From Lachnospiraceae bacterium (GTDB lineage: Bacteria; Bacillota; Clostridia; Lachnospirales; Lachnospiraceae): DNA of 64,000 bases. The first letter of the stretch is position 1. Every line of letters begins with the position of its first letter. The position numbers and the translations under genes are program-made. The notes under the pieces were generated by a model, which saw only the letters and a program-made list of their open reading frames with translations, was not told the DNA's origin and made no database searches. This document shows positions 25,895 through 33,110 of the stretch, piece by piece. The stretch lies in the NCBI GenBank assembly GCA_017411305.1, contig JAFQQI010000066.1:1-64000 (forward strand). The letters run 5' to 3'.

Positions 25895-26608
25895 TTATGA
25901 AAGAAACGGAATAAAGATATCATCCTCCGGTTTTTTGAAAAATTCTACTGCTTTTCCGGTCCCCGGATGTTTAAATTGCAACCGGCATGCGCACAATGCC
26001 ACATTACGGCAGCCTATTTCTTTACTAAAATTCTTAGAGTCCTCTGTTCCGTACTTGCTGTCACCCAAAAGAGGTAATCCCGCATGTGCCATCTGCACAC
26101 GAATCTGATGGTGCCGTCCCGTAAAAAGTTCAATTTCTACTAAAGAAGCCTCCTGTATTGCCTCCCAGACCATTAAGGTCTCTTTCCACCGGTAACAAAG
26201 CTTTGCTTCTTTGGCATCCGGATGTTCTTTTTTCACAACATGGGACATATTGGTCTTTCCGTCTTTGTAAAGATAGTCCTCCAATGTTTCCTGTTCCATG
26301 GAAGGTCTGCCGTGTACAAGGGCATAATAATATTTATGAAAGCTACCGTCGGTAATCTGTTTGCTTAAGGATGCTGCTGCCTGTTTGGTTTTGGCAAATA
26401 CCAAAATTCCTGCTACCGGCTGATCCAAACGGTGCACCAAGCCAAGATATGGCACACCCTTTCCCTTATTCTCCGGCTTTCTTGCCAAGTAATTTTTCAA
26501 TTCACTGACCATATCCTGCTGCCCCAAACGCGCTGTCTGAGTCGCAATCCCCGCCGGCTTGTAGGCTACAATTATATGATCATCTTCAAATATAATATTT
26601 TTCTGCAC
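25895..26608 (-). CDS. RluA-family RNA pseudouridine synthase
   Basis: This 237-residue enzyme isomerises uridine in rRNA or tRNA. The catalytic motif reads GLVHRLDQPVAGILVFAKT, where the aspartate is the catalytic residue. HHQIRVQMAHAGLPLLGDSKYG is the other family block. There is no N-terminal S4 domain, as in the short RluA-like members found widely in clostridia. The target site cannot be assigned. Starts at 26608, ten bases downstream of the lipoprotein gene end, so the two could be in one unit. Confidence 0.93.
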   Translation of the reverse strand: MQKNIIFEDDHIIVAYKPAGIATQTARLGQQDMVSELKNYLARKPENKGKGVPYLGLVHRLDQPVAGILVFAKTKQAAASLSKQITDGSFHKYYYALVHGRPSMEQETLEDYLYKDGKTNMSHVVKKEHPDAKEAKLCYRWKETLMVWEAIQEASLVEIELFTGRHHQIRVQMAHAGLPLLGDSKYGTEDSKNFSKEIGCRNVALCACRLQFKHPGTGKAVEFFKKPEDDIFIPFLS

Positions 26609-26617
26609 AATATTCTC

Positions 26618-27121
26618 CTACTGAATAGCATCTGATATCGTTAATAAATTGTTTGTGTAATCTTCAATATAATATCTCTCACCATCAAACATATACTTGA
26701 TGTCTTCTCCGGGAGCAACAATCTCCAGCTGTACATCACCATAATCACCAATTGTATCAAGGCTTATTTGTTGATAAATATTGGTTGCATCAAGTACGAC
26801 GTGCGTATTGTCATAGGTATCAAACTCATATACAGCAACCTCGTCTACACCCTCTTCCAAAATAGGATAGGTTAATGTATATTCGCCGAATTTCTGGGTT
26901 TTGAATTCTTCAACCTTGTCTACCAGAATTCCTTGCTCATTCAAATAATAATCATTTGAGTTATCACTTGCTTGTTCTTCCGGCTCTTTTTGAGGCAATA
27001 CTTCTAATACTACAGTAGGACCATCCGTTTCTTTATTATCAGCGCCACTGCTTTTACATCCTGCAAGTCCGGTAATTGCTAAGTTCATAACCATTGCCAT
27101 AAGAAATAATCTTTTTTTCAT
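26618..27121 (-). CDS. Putative lipoprotein of unknown function
   Basis: This 167-residue protein has a signal peptide with lipobox LAGC (C22) and then an acidic, presumably extracytoplasmic domain (about 55-165) with alternating strand-like segments such as FGEYTLTYPI and YEFDTYDNTHVVLD. The start follows AAAGGGAG. I do not recognise the family. It is transcribed away from the SH3 lipoprotein at 27308, so the two share a 186-bp divergent promoter region that is very AT-rich. Confidence 0.75.
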   Translation of the reverse strand: MKKRLFLMAMVMNLAITGLAGCKSSGADNKETDGPTVVLEVLPQKEPEEQASDNSNDYYLNEQGILVDKVEEFKTQKFGEYTLTYPILEEGVDEVAVYEFDTYDNTHVVLDATNIYQQISLDTIGDYGDVQLEIVAPGEDIKYMFDGERYYIEDYTNNLLTISDAIQ

Positions 27122-27307
27122 CCGTTTCTCCCTTTATTTCTAAACTGCCATAAAATTATTCTTATTTTCTTTTATTTATTATATCAAATAATTGTCTTCC
27201 TGCAATCAGATTATTACTTTCCATATCGGAAGAAATCATCTATAATAAATAATTATCTATTATAAATAAAAATAATCTATTTCGCCAATTCAAAGGAGAT
27301 AAATGCC

Positions 27308-28162
27308 ATGAAAAGATGGTTTTGGGGATTTATATTAAGTATTATGGTTACTTTACTATGTGTCGGTTGCGGGACAGAAAATACTACCACCGGGCAAGCA
27401 GAAGTGGCAGAATCTTCTGCAGTAGAAGAGAACGTAGCAGAACAGACGACTGCGCAGGCAGAAGAACCGGCAAAAACGGCAGAACCTACTGAAGCACCAA
27501 CTGTTGAACCTACAGAGACACCAACTGTTACACCTACAGCGGAACCTACCACAGAGCCAAAGCAAGTAGAAGAACCAGCACCGGAACCCTCTGCAGAACC
27601 GGTACCGGAACCTCAGGTAATCTATACCTATACGGAAATGAATGCGACAATGTACGCAACACAAACAGTAAATGTTCGTAATTTACCATGTACAGACGGG
27701 GAAAAAATCGGAAGTCTTTCTGCAAATCAAGAGATTACTGTCCTTGGACAGTGTAATGAAACCGGTTGGTATCAATTTGAACTGGACGGACAAACCGCAT
27801 TTGTATCTAACAGTTATTTAAGTACCGAAAAAGTTGAAGAAACACCTCCTGCACCACCAGCACAAGTAACTGCACAAGCAACAAATATCCCACGCGCAAG
27901 TGACTATCCTTCCGGTATATGGCACAATATGGGCGATTATTCGTTCTATATTGGTGATTGGACTTGGCCTTCCGGTGCTACAGGAGTCGGTATTCATCTT
28001 AATGATGGTTCAACAAAATGGGCGTGGATAAATTATAGCGATCCAAATAATGTTGCATTGAATTCTTTTATTAGGGCAAATCAATGTAATTGTAGTGAAA
28101 TCACACACGGTGGCACTAAACCATTATGGGATGAAGCAACTAAATCATATTACTTCCCATAA
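27308..28162 (+). CDS. Bacterial SH3-domain lipoprotein with Pro/Thr/Glu linker
   Basis: This 284-residue protein has a lipobox VGCG (C21), then a long acidic linker (about 25-110) built from repeated EPT/TPT units, as in wall-spanning spacers. A bacterial SH3 domain follows (about 115-180; VNVRNLPCTDGEKIGSL and GWYQFELDGQTAFVSNSYL). The C-terminal 85 residues are rich in Trp, Tyr and Asn and form a domain I do not recognise. SH3 domains of this type bind peptidoglycan peptides, so the protein probably reaches into the wall. The start follows AAAGGAG. Confidence 0.85.
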   Translation: MKRWFWGFILSIMVTLLCVGCGTENTTTGQAEVAESSAVEENVAEQTTAQAEEPAKTAEPTEAPTVEPTETPTVTPTAEPTTEPKQVEEPAPEPSAEPVPEPQVIYTYTEMNATMYATQTVNVRNLPCTDGEKIGSLSANQEITVLGQCNETGWYQFELDGQTAFVSNSYLSTEKVEETPPAPPAQVTAQATNIPRASDYPSGIWHNMGDYSFYIGDWTWPSGATGVGIHLNDGSTKWAWINYSDPNNVALNSFIRANQCNCSEITHGGTKPLWDEATKSYYFP

Positions 28163-28234
28163 AAATGAGGTAGTAAATAGTAATTCACTGTATAGCCACT
28201 CACTATACGGTTAGTGCAAAGGAGATAAACACTT

Positions 28235-28380
28235 ATGAAGACTTATATCCTGTTACAAAGGTAGGCGACTACGCAGAAGGAACGATTTATCAATGTATTG
28301 CGGGGGCTCATTACTCCACAACTCCAGGTGGTTGTCCTAATTTTGGAACAGGCATATGTAAACCGGGAACAATTGATTAA
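28235..28380 (+). pseudogene. Possible small cysteine-containing peptide gene broken by a frameshift
   Basis: AAAGGAG and an ATG at 28235 repeat almost exactly the translation start of the upstream SH3 gene, but this frame stops after nine codons. A neighbouring frame, reached by a single-base shift, continues to the stop at 28378-28380 and encodes a tail with VGDYAEGTIYQCIAGA and TTPGGCPNFGTGICKPG (three cysteines; many Ser, Thr and Gly). A clean terminator follows directly. This looks like a small gene that lost one base, or a sequencing error in one. Function unknown. Confidence 0.4.
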
Positions 28381-28390
28381 CCTAACAACC

Positions 28391-28420
28391 AAAAAAGCAG
28401 TTCCTAACTGCTTTTCGCTT
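28391..28420 (+). terminator. Terminator after the small broken gene
   Basis: AAAAGCAGTT and AACTGCTTTT form a ten-pair stem with a three-base loop followed by a T-rich tail. It ends plus-strand transcription from the SH3 lipoprotein region. Confidence 0.82.
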
Positions 28421-28445
28421 TTATCAAAATTAAATACTAATTCTT

Positions 28446-28480
28446 CCTTTACACCTTAAACCGATGTAGCACATCCCATC
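28446..28480 (-). pseudogene. Relic of a response-regulator 3' end
   Basis: Twenty bases here (28446-28465) are identical to the very end of the OmpR-type regulator at 29582-29601, and the next sixteen are partly similar. Read on the minus strand it gives a C-terminus like RFKV and a stop codon. No more of the gene is recognisable upstream, so only a fragment remains. A chance match of this length is unlikely but cannot be excluded. Confidence 0.35.
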
Positions 28481-28621
28481 GTTATTTTCTTCTCTGTATA
28501 TTCTTTTTATCTTATTTTCAGGGTGATTAAACGCTTTTTACAAGTTTTTGGCTGTACAGAAAATTGTTATTAACACTTTTTCTAAACTACTTTATTTTTC
28601 AGTGGTAATATTTTTGACAGT

Positions 28622-28656
28622 GAAAAAGATACTACACATTACGCATAGTATCTTTG
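28622..28656 (-). terminator. Terminator after the XRE regulator
   Basis: On the minus strand AAAGATACTA and TAGTATCTTT enclose eleven bases and are followed by a T-run; it lies 28 bp behind the XRE gene. Confidence 0.78.
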
Positions 28657-28683
28657 CACTGTTCCCTTGGATATTTTAATTAA

Positions 28684-29157
28684 TTAGTTGATATATAATT
28701 TTATATATGAAAGCATTTCATCAATTCTCATTTCTTCTTTCACATACTCCAAACTGTTATCTGCCATAATAACATCGTCTAAAATAATACGGTACTGCAT
28801 ATCTCTTAATTCTACATTATCTTTAAATCGAATTTTAGGAAATTCTGCTATCTCATGATATTTACTTACCCGTTGAATCAAATTATCTGCCTTTGACATA
28901 TCTATATATGGAAGTATCCCAATACCAAACTCAAAAACAAAATTTCCAAATTCTTGAGCTTTTATAATAGAATCAATCTTTACATCAAAAATCATTGATA
29001 TCTTATCTAAAATATCAATGTCTGGAACAGCTTCTCCACATTCCCATTTTGAAACAGCCTGCGGTGATACACTCAATTGTTCTGCCAACCTCTGTTGTGT
29101 CCAACCTTTTCCTTTTCGCAATTTGGCAATATATTTTCCTGTTTTTTGCATATTCAT
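28684..29157 (-). CDS. XRE-family transcriptional regulator
   Basis: This 157-residue protein has an N-terminal Cro/C1-type helix-turn-helix (about 5-60; WTQQRLAEQLSVSPQAVSKW is the core) and a C-terminal region of about 90 residues that I do not recognise, probably effector-binding or dimerising. The ATG at 29157 is chosen because GGGAGG lies seven bases upstream; a longer frame begins at 29226. It borders the type I toxin locus and is read away from it. No target operator can be named. Confidence 0.85.
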   Translation of the reverse strand: MNMQKTGKYIAKLRKGKGWTQQRLAEQLSVSPQAVSKWECGEAVPDIDILDKISMIFDVKIDSIIKAQEFGNFVFEFGIGILPYIDMSKADNLIQRVSKYHEIAEFPKIRFKDNVELRDMQYRIILDDVIMADNSLEYVKEEMRIDEMLSYIKLYIN

Positions 29158-29226
29158 AATACTGCCTCCCTTTATTTGATAATGAAAATATATCATCCTT
29201 TTTAGGTGCATACTATCAAATCGCAA

Positions 29227-29254
29227 TTGATTTATACAACCTTTAGCTTATAAA
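29227..29254 (+). promoter_or_regulatory. Putative promoter of the small toxin gene
   Basis: TTGATT (29227-29232), a 16-bp spacer and TATAAA (29249-29254) predict transcription start at about 29261, at the left edge of the inverted repeat that flanks the toxin gene. Confidence 0.5.
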
Positions 29255-29262
29255 CATCTACG

Positions 29263-29537
29263 GGTGTTGCCATAACGGTAGCGGTTAGTCCTTCTTCCAG
29301 AGGGACTGTGACCCTCTGTTTACATAGAAATCCCTGCTTTATCGGGAAATCTTGCGAAAGAGAGGGCTGACTTATGAGTGACTTTGAAATCCTTTCAATC
29401 GTACTCATGGTTCTTACCATAGTTGTAACGATTTTGTTAGCGTATATCCAAGACACAAAAAAGTAACCGCCCATGCCAAGGTAACGGTTACTTTCTTTGT
29501 AATCATTATTAAGGACTAGCCGTCTATCGGCAACACC
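29263..29537. repeat. Inverted repeat flanking the toxin gene (mRNA end pairing)
   Basis: The sequence at 29263-29293 (starting GGTGTTGCC, ending TTAGTCCTT) is the near reverse complement of 29511-29537 (AAGGACTAGCC to GGCAACACC). The arms lie just after the predicted toxin mRNA start and just before its T-rich end. Pairing would close the mRNA into a long stem, a device known in type I toxin mRNAs to hide the ribosome site until processing. Confidence 0.72.
29374..29466 (+). CDS. Small hydrophobic holin-like type I toxin
   Basis: This 30-residue peptide has a short polar N-terminus (MSDFEI), one transmembrane helix (about residues 7-24) and a charged end (QDTKK). Length and layout match the putative holin-like/TxpA-type toxins of Firmicutes, which damage the membrane when over-produced. 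A ribosome site GAGAGGG precedes the ATG. The locus has the expected accompaniments: a long structured leader, flanking inverted repeats and a convergent antisense promoter. It is smaller than most gene-calling cut-offs. Confidence 0.78.
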   Translation: MSDFEILSIVLMVLTIVVTILLAYIQDTKK

Positions 29538-29544
29538 TTTTTAT
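29456..29544 (-). ncRNA. Predicted antisense RNA antitoxin
   Basis: A minus-strand promoter at 29551-29579 would start an RNA near 29544. It would end at a strong terminator whose arms AAAGTAACCG and CGGTTACTTT (29460-29494) are followed by six U. The resulting RNA of about 85-90 bases overlaps the last codons and 3' end of the toxin mRNA, the arrangement of RatA-type antitoxins. Its existence is inferred from the promoter and terminator. Confidence 0.62.
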
Positions 29545-29550
29545 AATTTT

Positions 29551-29579
29551 ATGATATATTCTGTTTTTATTTTTGTCAA
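29551..29579 (-). promoter_or_regulatory. Promoter of the predicted antitoxin RNA
   Basis: On the minus strand TTGACA (29579-29574) is followed after exactly 17 bp by TATCAT (29556-29551). It is a stronger match than the toxin promoter, as expected when an antitoxin RNA must be in excess. Confidence 0.68.
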
Positions 29580-29584
29580 TACCT

Positions 29585-30274
29585 TTACACCTTAAACCGA
29601 TATCCCACACCCCAAATGGTTTCAATATATTGAGGCTTCGCAGAATCATATTCAATCTTTTCACGAATCTTTTTGATATGGACGGTAACAGTTGCAATAT
29701 CACCGATAGAATCCATATCCCAAATTTCCCTAAACAATTCCTCTTTGGTATATACATGGTTGGGATTCTCTGCAAGGAAAGTAAGCAGATCAAATTCCTT
29801 GCCGGTAAATGCTTTCTCCACGCCATCCACCATAACTCTTCTGGCAGTCTTGTCGATACGGATACCGCGAATCTCAATAATATCGTTATTCTTTTGATTG
29901 GAACCCACTAATCTGTCATATCTTGCCATATGGGCTTTTACTCTGGCAACCAGCTCACTGGGGCTGAAGGGCTTAGTCATGTAATCGTCTGCACCAAGAC
30001 CGAGACCTCTGATTTTGTCGATATCATCCTTTTTGGCAGATACCATAATGATAGGAATATTCTTTTCTTCCCTGATTAATTTGCAGATTTCAAACCCATC
30101 TATGCCGGGAAGCATCAAATCAAGTACTATCAAATCAAAGTCTTCTGCAAGTGCTGTTTGAAGACCGCCATCGCCGGTGTTGCTGATAGTCACTTCAAAA
30201 CCGCTTAATTCCAAATAATCTTTTTCCAATTCTGCAATTGCTTCTTCATCTTCAATAATTAAAATTCTACTCAT
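29585..30274 (-). CDS. OmpR/PhoB-type response regulator
   Basis: This 229-residue regulator has an N-terminal receiver domain (IIEDEEAIAELE; phospho-acceptor aspartate in LIVLDLMLPGIDG; VSAKKDDIDKIRGLGLGADDYMTKPF split over its length) and a C-terminal winged helix with the wing IWGVGYRFKV. It is read six bases after the histidine kinase gene, so they form a two-component pair. The signal is unknown. Nearby genes give no certain target. Confidence 0.95.
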   Translation of the reverse strand: MSRILIIEDEEAIAELEKDYLELSGFEVTISNTGDGGLQTALAEDFDLIVLDLMLPGIDGFEICKLIREEKNIPIIMVSAKKDDIDKIRGLGLGADDYMTKPFSPSELVARVKAHMARYDRLVGSNQKNNDIIEIRGIRIDKTARRVMVDGVEKAFTGKEFDLLTFLAENPNHVYTKEELFREIWDMDSIGDIATVTVHIKKIREKIEYDSAKPQYIETIWGVGYRFKV

Positions 30275-30280
30275 TTTCTT

Positions 30281-31762
30281 CTATCCTTTCATTTCCTGAT
30301 ATTTACGAATTACAAAATGAATACAGGTTCCCTCTCCCTCTTTTCCGGTAGCCCAAATATAGCCGCCGTGGTCTTCCACAATCTTTTTTACTATGGAAAG
30401 CCCGATACCGCTTCCGCCCTGAGCGGAGTTTCGGGAAGCATCCGTCCGGTAAAATCTTTCAAAAATATTGGGCAAATCCTTTGCTGCAATTCCTTTCCCG
30501 TTATCCTCTATCTCTACACGGATGGAATCCAGCTCATCCAAAATACGAATATCTATTTCTCCCTTGGGTTTATCCATGTACTTTACACTGTTTCCGATAA
30601 TATTGTTTATCACCCGCTTTAGCTGCTCCGGGTCTGCAATAATCACGGTATCCGGTGAAACCAGATTAGAATAGTCAAGGGAAATTCCTCTGGAATCAAG
30701 GTCCAGTCCGACCTCCTCCACGCAATCACCAAAGTATTCCGAAACATTCAGCCTATGAAAATGATATGGAATTCTGTTTGAATCAATCCCGGAATAAACC
30801 GTAAGCTCGTTAATTAACCGATCCATATCATTGGCTTTGTTATAAATGGTCTTAATATACTTATCCATTTTTTCGGGCGTATCTGCCACCCCGTCCATGA
30901 TACCTTCCACATAGCCTTTAATCGCGGTAATAGGCGTTTTCAAATCATGGGAAATGTTACTGACCAATTCTTTATTCTGCTTCTCAGCAAAAATCTTTTC
31001 ATCGGTAGATTCCTTCAGCCGAAGCCTCATATCCTCATAGTTGCGGTAAAGTTCACCTATTTCCCCGTCGTCCTTACTCGGAAGCATATACTCCAAATTG
31101 CCTTCTGCAATATTCTGCATGGCAATATTTAAACGACTGATAGGTTCAAACACGCCTTTATGAATCCATCTTGTCAAAAATAAACTGGTAAAAATCAATA
31201 TGGCAATAATAGCCAGTGTCATATCAATAAACAGTGTTCTGGAAATAATAGGATTTGCTTGCGTTACAATAAAAAAGCTTCCGGGAGTTCCGTCCGGAAA
31301 GAAAAAATCCTTCTGACGTACTATTTTTTTCATATCATCATAATAAGTACTTTTCGCCATCTCAGAATCAATATTCTCTTCCGTGAATTCCGGCAACTTG
31401 TCAAAAATCTTATCAGCGGCAAACTGATTCCCTGTATAATGAAGAAAATCTCCTTTTCGCACAATAATATAAGAAGATTTGCCGGAAATTTTTTCATTCA
31501 TCTGAGTAAGAAGTTCTGTATCCTCAAGAGCTTGGGGATTCTGTTGCAGTTGCTCCTTCGTTTCTCTAAAAATTTCATCAGAAATTGTCCTGGATGCAAC
31601 CGTAGGATCAATCCATACATTGTAGTCCGCATGAGTTACTCCATACTCTTCCTGCGTCCTTGTCAGATAATTACCAATAAGAAGAAACGCCGTAATTGCC
31701 AAAAGGCAGGGCAATAATATAATTGTAAAAAAAGTAATTAATATTCTGGTTCTGAATTTCAT
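30281..31762 (-). CDS. Sensor histidine kinase with HAMP domain
   Basis: This 493-residue kinase has a transmembrane helix at about 9-30, an extracytoplasmic sensor domain (about 35-170), a second helix (about 173-195) and a HAMP linker. The dimerisation/phospho-acceptor motif is NISHDLKTPI. The ATP-binding domain has NNIIGNSVKYM, DNGKGI and GGSGIGLSIVKKI. It is the upstream half of a two-component pair with the OmpR-type regulator. The sensor domain has no recognisable ligand motif. Confidence 0.94.
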   Translation of the reverse strand: MKFRTRILITFFTIILLPCLLAITAFLLIGNYLTRTQEEYGVTHADYNVWIDPTVASRTISDEIFRETKEQLQQNPQALEDTELLTQMNEKISGKSSYIIVRKGDFLHYTGNQFAADKIFDKLPEFTEENIDSEMAKSTYYDDMKKIVRQKDFFFPDGTPGSFFIVTQANPIISRTLFIDMTLAIIAILIFTSLFLTRWIHKGVFEPISRLNIAMQNIAEGNLEYMLPSKDDGEIGELYRNYEDMRLRLKESTDEKIFAEKQNKELVSNISHDLKTPITAIKGYVEGIMDGVADTPEKMDKYIKTIYNKANDMDRLINELTVYSGIDSNRIPYHFHRLNVSEYFGDCVEEVGLDLDSRGISLDYSNLVSPDTVIIADPEQLKRVINNIIGNSVKYMDKPKGEIDIRILDELDSIRVEIEDNGKGIAAKDLPNIFERFYRTDASRNSAQGGSGIGLSIVKKIVEDHGGYIWATGKEGEGTCIHFVIRKYQEMKG

Positions 31763-31885
31763 ATTTTTCTATAATACTACCTGTCGCATTTGCTGTTTTT
31801 CTTTGTATTTCTTACAGTATACCATACTTTTTTCCCTGTAATTATAAAAGAAAAAATTAATCTATAAAAAATTTCTAAAAATCTA

Positions 31886-31913
31886 TTGACATATGCATAG
31901 ATTTTGATATACT
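31886..31913 (+). promoter_or_regulatory. Promoter of the fur/perR-like gene
   Basis: TTGACA (31886-31891) and TATACT (31908-31913) are separated by 16 bp. A short dyad AGTAA-TAG-TTACT follows downstream at about 31919-31931 and could be a regulator site. Confidence 0.65.
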
Positions 31914-31956
31914 AATATCAGTAATAGTTACTACTTTTGAAAAGAAAGGAGCGACA

Positions 31957-32343
31957 ATGAACCTTAAGCACAGTAAACAACGGGATTCCATTATGGAATT
32001 TCTAAGAGAAAGGAAGGATCACCCTACGGCAGACGTTGTTTATATGAATGTCCGTAAGACTTTTCCCAACATCAGTCTTGGTACTGTATATCGAAATCTC
32101 ACCTTACTAGCCGATATCGGAGAAATCTCAAGAATTCGTGTAGGTGACGGTGTAGACCATTTCGACGCAGACACCTCTCCCCATTATCATTTTATATGTA
32201 AGGAGTGTGGTAGCGTCATTGATTTAGAAATGGAAGATATGACAGATATCAATGAAACAGCAAACAAAAATTTTAGTGGCTTAATTGAAGGTCATATCAC
32301 TTACTTTTACGGCAAATGCGGTAACTGTTCCACTAAATCATAA
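31957..32343 (+). CDS. Fur-family regulator, PerR-like
   Basis: This 128-residue metal-dependent repressor has an N-terminal winged helix (DHPTADVVYMNVRKTFPNIS) and a metal-binding half with FDADTSPHYHFICKECG and a final YGKCGNC, giving the two CxxC pairs of the structural zinc site. PHYHF is the regulatory metal region. The rubrerythrin gene follows 105 bp downstream in the same direction, the usual PerR-type context in anaerobes, so peroxide sensing is more likely than iron sensing. The start follows AAAGGAG. Confidence 0.9.
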   Translation: MNLKHSKQRDSIMEFLRERKDHPTADVVYMNVRKTFPNISLGTVYRNLTLLADIGEISRIRVGDGVDHFDADTSPHYHFICKECGSVIDLEMEDMTDINETANKNFSGLIEGHITYFYGKCGNCSTKS

Positions 32344-32448
32344 GGAGTTGATGACATTTCGTCATCGTAATATGAAACAATCATCGGTTCATAAATTGAA
32401 TATTGATTAACAAAATGAACCAATTTTAAAGAAAAGGAGATTAAGATT

Positions 32449-32988
32449 ATGAAGTATGTATGTCAAGTATGTGGTTATGTTCATGAAGGAGATTCTGCAC
32501 CGGAGAAGTGCCCTATTTGTGGTGTTCCCGCTGAGAAGTTTACTGCTCAGGCAGGCGAAAAGACATGGGCAGCAGAACATGTAGTAGGTGTTGCACAGGG
32601 TGCACCCGAAGATATTATTGCAGATCTTCGCGCTAATTTTGAAGGAGAATGCTCTGAAGTTGGTATGTACCTTGCAATGGCAAGAGTTGCTCACAGAGAA
32701 GGTTATCCCGAAATCGGTCTTTACTGGGAAAAGGCAGCATGGGAAGAAGCTGAACATGCCGCTAAATTCGCAGAGTTACTTGGTGAAGTGGTAACAGATT
32801 CCACAAAGAAGAACCTGGAAATGAGAGTAGATGCTGAAAACGGCGCTACAGCAGGTAAGTTCGACCTTGCAAAGCGTGCAAAGGCTCTTAACTTAGACGC
32901 TATCCATGATACAGTTCATGAAATGGCTAGAGACGAAGCTAGACACGGTAAAGCATTTGAAGGTTTATTAAAGAGATACTTCGGTTAA
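32449..32988 (+). CDS. rbr: Rubrerythrin with N-terminal rubredoxin domain
   Basis: This 179-residue non-heme iron protein reduces hydrogen peroxide in anaerobes. The rubredoxin-like iron site is at the N-terminus ([10 protein letters not shown] and CPICGVP), followed by a four-helix ferritin-like domain with the di-iron ligands in [16 protein letters not shown] and DEARHGKAF. The domain order is the reverse of classical rubrerythrin, as in clostridial reverse rubrerythrins. It follows the Fur/PerR-like gene and is probably under its control. A terminator lies behind it. Confidence 0.95.
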   Translation: MKYVCQVCGYVHEGDSAPEKCPICGVPAEKFTAQAGEKTWAAEHVVGVAQGAPEDIIADLRANFEGECSEVGMYLAMARVAHREGYPEIGLYWEKAAWEEAEHAAKFAELLGEVVTDSTKKNLEMRVDAENGATAGKFDLAKRAKALNLDAIHDTVHEMARDEARHGKAFEGLLKRYFG

Positions 32989-33004
32989 AATTTAACAAGA
33001 TTTT

Positions 33005-33039
33005 AGGGATGGATAAAATTTGTCCATCCCTTCTTTTTC
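33005..33039 (+). terminator. Terminator after rubrerythrin
   Basis: GGGATGGA and TCCATCCC, extended by AAA/TTT, form the stem, followed by TTCTTTTTCTT on the plus strand. Confidence 0.85.
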
Positions 33040-33110
33040 TTAAAATTCTTGTACCTTTTCTTGCCCTTTTGAAAATTTATGCGTTCTGAACATAAGAATC
33101 ATTTAACAAA

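Noticed and set aside
27356..27664. Cysteine- and arginine-rich minus-strand frame
   Set aside because: It is a shadow of the Pro/Thr/Glu repeat linker of the SH3 lipoprotein and has no independent support.
29232..29474. 80-residue minus-strand frame over the toxin locus
   Set aside because: It is antisense to the toxin gene, has no ribosome site, and its composition is explained by the inverted repeat and toxin codons.
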